Source of the DNA: Candidatus Dechloromonas phosphorivorans
GTDB taxonomy: Bacteria > Pseudomonadota > Gammaproteobacteria > Burkholderiales > Rhodocyclaceae
NCBI GenBank assembly: GCA_016709495.1
Contig: JADJMS010000037.1
Location: 1-21,118 of the forward strand
Direction: 5' to 3'
DNA length: 21,118 nucleotides
Part shown: in pieces, positions 16,400 to 21,118 of the stretch
How positions within the stretch are numbered: position 1 is the first letter of the stretch
Layout of the letters: each line of letters starts with the position of its first letter
Translations under genes and position numbers: made by a program
Notes under the pieces: generated by a model
What the model saw: only the letters and a program-made list of their open reading frames with translations
Told to the model about the DNA's origin: nothing
Databases searched by the model: none

Positions 16400-16560
16400 G
16401 CTCGCATTTGAAACCTGCCGTGCTCGCATTTGATGCGATTTCAGGCTCACAATAACTGCAAATGAAACGATGATTGTGCTCACATTATTTGCAAATGAGC
16501 TTGCATTCATCCGCTCCGGCTCGCATTCCACCGTCGCGTGCTCAAATTAGATGCAAATGA
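16400..16560. repeat. Seven tandem ~21-bp degenerate iterons: candidate oriV
   Basis: Units begin with GCTC/GCTT at 16400, 16422, 16445, 16478, 16499, 16519 and 16540. Spacing is 22, 23, 33, 21, 20 and 21 bp, about two helical turns. The approximate consensus is GCTCRCATTNNNTGCAAATGA. Several units are imperfect dyads, the clearest being at 16478. Plasmid initiators such as RepC bind 20-22-bp iterons. The alternative is recombinase sites at the end of a mobile element. Copies are too degenerate and too tightly packed to be CRISPR. Confidence 0.55.
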
Positions 16561-16918
16561 GAACCCAAGAGTGCGTACCAAGAGGGCAGAGCCCGACCCT
16601 GAGCTACAAGATGACATGTGAGAGTGGCCTGTCGGCTTCGTGCCCTTTGCGGTCAGATCGCTTTCTCTAAACCGGTCAGTCAGCCCAACCAAGGTTCTTC
16701 GCAATGGAGTGCTCCGAAGCGGAGGTTGCTGACCTCACCCAACCGGCCACAACCGGTCGGTGGAGAATGTCGCTCCATAGCCGACGTTCATCTCGACGGT
16801 TGCTCCGAAGCGGTCATTGACCTGCAGTTGGCGAACCAGGGCGGAGCCTCGCCATCACTAGCCCGGAACGCGCTTTTTTCACATATCATCTTGTGACCAT
16901 TCCGCATTTCCTTTGAAG
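16561..16918. other. Non-coding junction region with a short repeated motif
   Basis: GCTCCGAAGCGG occurs twice (about 16710 and 16802), near AACCGG-containing blocks. No gene, tRNA or terminator is seen. It links the mobile region to the chromosome-like part, so a boundary of the IncQ-like element may lie here. Confidence 0.25.
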
Positions 16919-17074
16919 ATGCTAACTGAGCGCTACAAACCAATTCGGTCATTGTTTGATGAATACATCGAGATGTACGTATCGCGTGACGAAAGACTGA
17001 ATCCTGCTAGGAACTCCGCTATTCCTCACGTCGTATCGACACATGTTTCAATATCAGAGTTACCAGCGCGTTAG
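16919..17074 (+). pseudogene. Truncated 5' end of an NTF2/SnoaL-like or sensor protein
   Basis: The start MLTERYKPIRSLFDEYIEMY then VSRDERL matches, from memory, the conserved first ~27 residues of NTF2-like domain proteins in Rhodocyclales and Deltaproteobacteria. Similarity ends abruptly near 17005 and the frame closes at TAG 17072-17074 inside the 3' end of the opposite-strand kinase. It looks cut by a rearrangement. It may be a chance ORF, but the match is more specific than expected. Confidence 0.45.
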
Positions 17075-20000
17075 GATCAATTGGCTTGGTGATATAGCCG
17101 GCCATGCCCGCTTCAAAACACTGCGCTTGATCTTCCGCGAAGGCATTAGCGGTTTGGCCGATGATCGGCAAGTCGGGCGCAAATTCCAATATCCTCTGGG
17201 TTGCCTTAAGTCCGTCTAGCACGGGCATCTGCATGTCCATCAACACAATGTCGTAAGTGGTATGTCCATCCTGTAAAACGCGTTCAACTGCCTGCTGACC
17301 ATTGCTTACCATCACCACACGTGCGCCCTCACCAGTGAGGTTCAATTCAAGAATCTCTTGATTGACAGGTTCATCCTCGGCAATGAGGATGGTAAGGCCC
17401 ATCAAACGCTTTTCTGTGGCATTCGCTGGGGAGCAGTTAAAGATATGCGGTGTCGCTAGTTCCTCAATGCTTGGATGATAAGGCAGGCGAAATTCGAAGG
17501 TGCTACCGTTGCCTGGCTGGCTTTCAACACGAATATCGCCTTCCATCAATTCAGCAATTCGCTTGGCAATGCTCAGGCCCAAGCCGGTACCACCAAAACG
17601 GCGCGTCATTGAACCGTCTCCCTGCTCGAACGGAACGAATAATCGGCGAATCAGCTCCTCGCTCATGCCGATCCCTGTATCTGTCACCCGGAAGATCAGG
17701 TGCTCATCAGCTATAGAGGCTGCCAGCGTGACGCTGCCCGTCTCGGTAAACTTGACTGCATTAGAAAGCAAGTTGAGTAAAATCTGCCCTATGCGCAGTG
17801 GGTCGCCAAGACAGGTTTGCGGCAGGTTCGGCGCACGTTCCAAGCGTAAGTCAAGATGTTTGGCCATGGCGAGTTCATTCACCACCTCGATCACTTCCTC
17901 AGTTACACCGTTCAGTGCAACGGTGGTTCTTTCGAGATGGAGCTTGCCAGCCTCAACTTTGGAGAAGTCGAGGACATCGTTAATAACCCCAAGCAGACGA
18001 TTGCCTGACACCAGGATCTTTTCAAACGCGTTACGTGCCTTCTCAGTGTTCTGATAATTGCGATAACCGATTTCGGCATATCCAAGGACGCCATTAATTG
18101 GCGTGCGAATCTCGTGACTCATGTTTGCCAAGAATTCGCTTCCGAACCCGGGCCAGATTTTCGGCGGCGACGAGTGCCCGTTCGCGTGCCTGAGCGGCGG
18201 CACGCTGTTCGCTCATATCGACAAAGCTAATCACTGCCCCGCTGGATTCACCATCCTGAATAATCCGGGTGAATGGCATACATCACCGGCACGGCATGGC
18301 CGTCGGCATGCCAGACCTCGTTGTCGATTCTTGTTTCGTGCCCACGGAGCGCGGCGTGGCCTGGGCACTCGTGGATCGGGAAGGGCTGCCATCAGGTTTG
18401 CTGTGGTGAAACAGTGCATGCGCCGAACGCCCGATAGTTTCCTCGGGACGATAGCCGAGCAACAGGCAAGCGGCCGGATTGATGAAAGTAACCATCCCCT
18501 TGCAGTCAACCCCGTAGAGGCCATCGGCGCTCGATTCGAGAAATGGCTGGCGCGTGCCTCGGTGGCCAGTAGATGCCGTCGTGCGCTGCTTGACCAGAGC
18601 CTCCAGGTGGTGGCGGTGCTGTTCCAATTCCGCTTGCATCTTATACGCCGCGGTAACGTCGCGGCTGATACCGAAAATTCCGATGACCGTCCCATCATCA
18701 CCAATGATCGGCCATTTATTGGTGCTCACCCATCCCGGGTTGCAGGCCTCATCGAAATACGGATCCACCCTGCCCAGCAATGGAACTCCGTCGTGGAAGA
18801 TGTGGGCTCCTCTTCCGAATAGATCTTGGCCGTTTCCTCCGGAAACACCTCTCGATCGTGTTTTCCGATCATGTCCCGCCAACTGGCATGCCCGGTAATC
18901 TTGGCCATGGTCTGGCTGCAAAAGCGGAAACGGCTGCTTTTATCCTTGAAATAGATAAAGTCACTGGTGTTTTCAAGGAAGGCGACAAAATCGCGATTCA
19001 GTTCTCTAATTTTTCGTCCGCCTGCTTGCGTGCAGAAATATCCTCCTTCACTGCGACGAAGTGAATTAACTCTCCTTCATCGCTATATACCGGCGAAATG
19101 GAAGCCAGTTCCCAGAACAGGGTGCCATCTTTCCTGCGATTGTGAAATTCGCCCTTCCACGTTTTCCCGGAAATCAGGGTTGTCCACATCTCCCGGTATT
19201 CAGTTGATGACTTCTCACCGGAACTAATTATCCGCGGGTTTCGCCAATGATTTCCGAGAGTAGATACCCAGTCGCTGTTTCAAATCGGGGATTGACGTAT
19301 TCGATCCTGCCGCCCGGGTCGGTGATAACGATGCTGACTGGGCTCTGCTCCACCGCACGGGAGAGTGTCAGAAGAGATTCCTCAGCCGACTTGCGGGTGG
19401 TGATATCAGTCAGCGTAGCGACATAGTGTGAAACTTTGCAATCGTCACCGTAGACCGCCGTGATGCCGAGAAAATGAGGGTGAATCGTGCCATCCTTTTG
19501 CCGATTGAGTATCTCCCCTGCAAAAGCTCCTGTTGATTCAACGCTTGAACGAATAGCAGCATAGAACTGGGGTGAATGCTTTCCTGACTTGAGGAAATTC
19601 ATGTCCCTGCCGACGGACTCACCGGCAGAGTAGCCAGTAATTGTTGTGAAAGCTTGATTGACCCTGAGCACCACTGCCTTCGCATCGGTGATGATCATGC
19701 CTTCCTGTGATTCAAACGCAATGGCGGCGATACGTAACTGCTCTTGATCGAGTTCCTGCTTGCGGGCCAGCCTTTCGAATCTTACGAAATAAAGCCCGGC
19801 CAAGGCGAGCGCGGCCAGTAAGACCGCACCAATAATCTTGAAGGTGTTGCCAGCCTCCTGCTGCCAGTTAGCCAGTGCCCGCTCCTTGTCCAACTCGACA
19901 ACAAGCACAAAGGGATAGGTGCGTGACGCCCGATAGGCGATCAATGCAGCTTTGCCATTCTCTCCTGATGCCTCGAATTGGCCTGCCTCCTCGTTGTTAT

Positions 20001-20697
20001 CCGATTAAGGATTTCCTTGCTGACGGTGTTGATGCTTCTGACCTTCTGGGTTTCATCCGTGCTCAGCAGCAGACTTCCCGTCGTAGCGCAAGACTTGAAC
20101 GATACCGAGCTCGGGGAGATATATTGGCTGTAGAAGTTCAGGAAATAATCGGGGTTGACTGCCGCCACCACCGTTCGCCATTCACTACTATTCAGTTGGA
20201 TATCCAGGCTGACCGGGACAAAACTGATGGCGGGGTGGGGCTTTCCGGATTGACCAGACTTGAATTGTAAAAATCCCGTCCGCCACGTAGCGCACCCACT
20301 CTCAGAACCCCGACTGGTTCAGATGCGTGGCAGAAAATCGGTCCGCGCGACCTGCGTGTCGATATTCCGGAAGTAGAACTGGCAGCGATCGAATCAGCCT
20401 TGTCGAGCAGGGCAGAGGCGAAGAACACGCAGCTGGCGCAGAGGCCGAAAGCTCTGCAACGACGCCCCGCTCATCTATCGCGAAACGAAGCGTGCGCTCC
20501 ACGATATTGAAACTTTGGCACGGACGATCTTCCAGCGCCCGCGCAGTCGGGGCCAGTCTTCTCCAGTTGCTGGCTGATCGTGTCCGTGCGCGATCGCCAC
20601 ATCGAATATACGCTGTAACAATGGTACCAAAGTGCCCACCTATGGCAAACGATCAGCTCGAGGCAATGCCTACGGTGGTGGGTAGATTGCTTCGCAT
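17019..20697 (-). pseudogene. Hybrid sensor histidine kinase with dCache and PAS domains, about ten frameshifts
   Basis: Read on the minus strand from about ATG 20697: a periplasmic dCache-like sensor (SFNIVERTLRFAIDERG, TVVAAVNPDYFLNFYSQY), a membrane helix (IIGAVLLAALALAGLYFV), then three to four PAS/PAC domains (AIAFESQEGMIITDAKAVVL; VEQSPVSIVITDPGGRIEYV; FLESSADGLYGVDCKG). HisKA follows with the phosphorylated His in MSHEIRTP, HATPase with LLNLLSNAVKF, DTGIGMS and GGTGLGLSIAKR, and a receiver domain with the acceptor Asp in VLMDMQMPVLDG and Lys in YITKP. Every catalytic motif is intact although the frame changes about ten times, from 18.1 kb to the start. It would sense an extracellular ligand and pass the signal internally to its own receiver. 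Confidence 0.85.
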
Positions 20698-20712
20698 CAA
20701 ATATCGAACTAT

Positions 20713-21118
20713 TCAGTCACACCGATTGGGTCTGGCTTGGCGCTTGACGGTGGCGAGCAGTTGACCGTTACGTTTGGCTTCGCTCATGAATCGTTCGATG
20801 CGCGCAAGCCAGACATCGTCACCTTTTGCATGGCATAGGCATATGAATCAGATGGTAGTCGTTGGCATGACCCAGAGCGCGCCCAGTCTGTCGTTTCCAG
20901 CATGCGTCGGCTAAATGGAAAATCGATCATGAAAACGTCATTGGCCGTACTCCACCTCCTGCTCACGCCCTTGAGTCGTCGCCGTGACGAGCAATGTTGC
21001 ATGCTTTAATTTTCGGCGCATGACACCTTCGTGGAGCGTGCCTTTGTACGGCGACGACAACGCCCGGTGGTCAATATCTCCCCATGTCTTGATGCGACGA
21101 TTACTTTTGGTGGTGATG
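20713..21118 (-). pseudogene. Periplasmic substrate-binding protein (SBP_bac_3-like), C-terminal part
   Basis: The gene enters from the right edge. Minus-strand segments in order: ITTKSNRRIKTWGDIDHRAL, REQEVEYGQ, DVFMIDFPFSRRMLETTDWA, SYAYAMQK and DDVWLARIERFMSEAKRNGQ with LLATVKRQ, ending at TGA 20715-20713. This is the lobe I closure and C-terminal helix of polar-amino-acid type binding proteins. At least two frame changes occur. It lies 15 bp before the sensor kinase start on the same strand, so it probably works with it as a ligand-binding partner, or is an ABC transporter component. Confidence 0.7.

Noticed and set aside
16400..16560. Possible CRISPR array
   Set aside because: Units are degenerate, ~21 bp end to end with no unique spacers and no cas genes nearby.
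17500..18054. Plus-strand 184-codon open frame
   Set aside because: It is antisense to the conserved HisKA/HATPase region of the kinase, whose motifs are clear.

Overview
The window looks like a Betaproteobacterium, probably Rhodocyclales (Dechloromonas/Azonexus-like). The basis is family-level: a PEP-CTERM protein, a Dechloromonas-style large sensor kinase beside a periplasmic substrate-binding protein, moderate-to-high GC backbone and ATGA-coupled gene pairs. No species can be named from sequence alone.

Layout. (1) 1-8112 is the right part of an island integrated at a tRNA-Cys gene. It starts with the C-terminus of a tyrosine recombinase and ends at a 47-nt tRNA-Cys 3' fragment (8066-8112) that I read as attR. 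Between them lie accessory genes, a small winged-helix-like protein, a P-loop replication ATPase followed by an iteron palindrome (candidate origin), a Nu1-like terminase small subunit, a Mor-like activator, an HK97-type major capsid protein, a zinc-finger protein and an oppositely oriented PEP-CTERM secreted protein. No portal, large terminase, protease or tail gene is visible, so this resembles a phage satellite more than a prophage. (2) 8119-8322 holds intact tRNA-Gly(GCC) and tRNA-Leu(UAA) with a strong hairpin terminator between them. (3) 8734-13411 is an RSF1010/IncQ-like module: AlpA-like HTH, MobC, a relaxase-primase fusion (MobA/RepB) with a mobB-like gene nested in another frame, RepA helicase and RepC initiator. 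Perfect hairpins follow repC, then AT-rich cargo (14.0-16.2 kb: a secreted Cys-containing protein and a membrane protein with two zinc ribbons), then seven iteron-like ~21-bp repeats (16400-16560). (4) 16919-21118 holds a truncated NTF2-like gene start and, on the minus strand, a dCache/multi-PAS hybrid histidine kinase preceded by the C-terminus of a substrate-binding protein.

How the parts work together. Island 1 would excise and integrate with its integrase, replicate from the iterons using the ATPase, and rely on a helper phage for missing virion functions. Region 3 would be mobilised by MobA/B/C and replicated by RepB/A/C. The kinase and binding-protein pair would be a host signalling unit.

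Caution. Many genes are broken by single-base indels, often in short homopolymers. Adding or removing one base restores full proteins with intact catalytic motifs, so sequencing or assembly error is at least as likely as gene decay. I label these genes 'pseudogene' for what the sequence literally shows.
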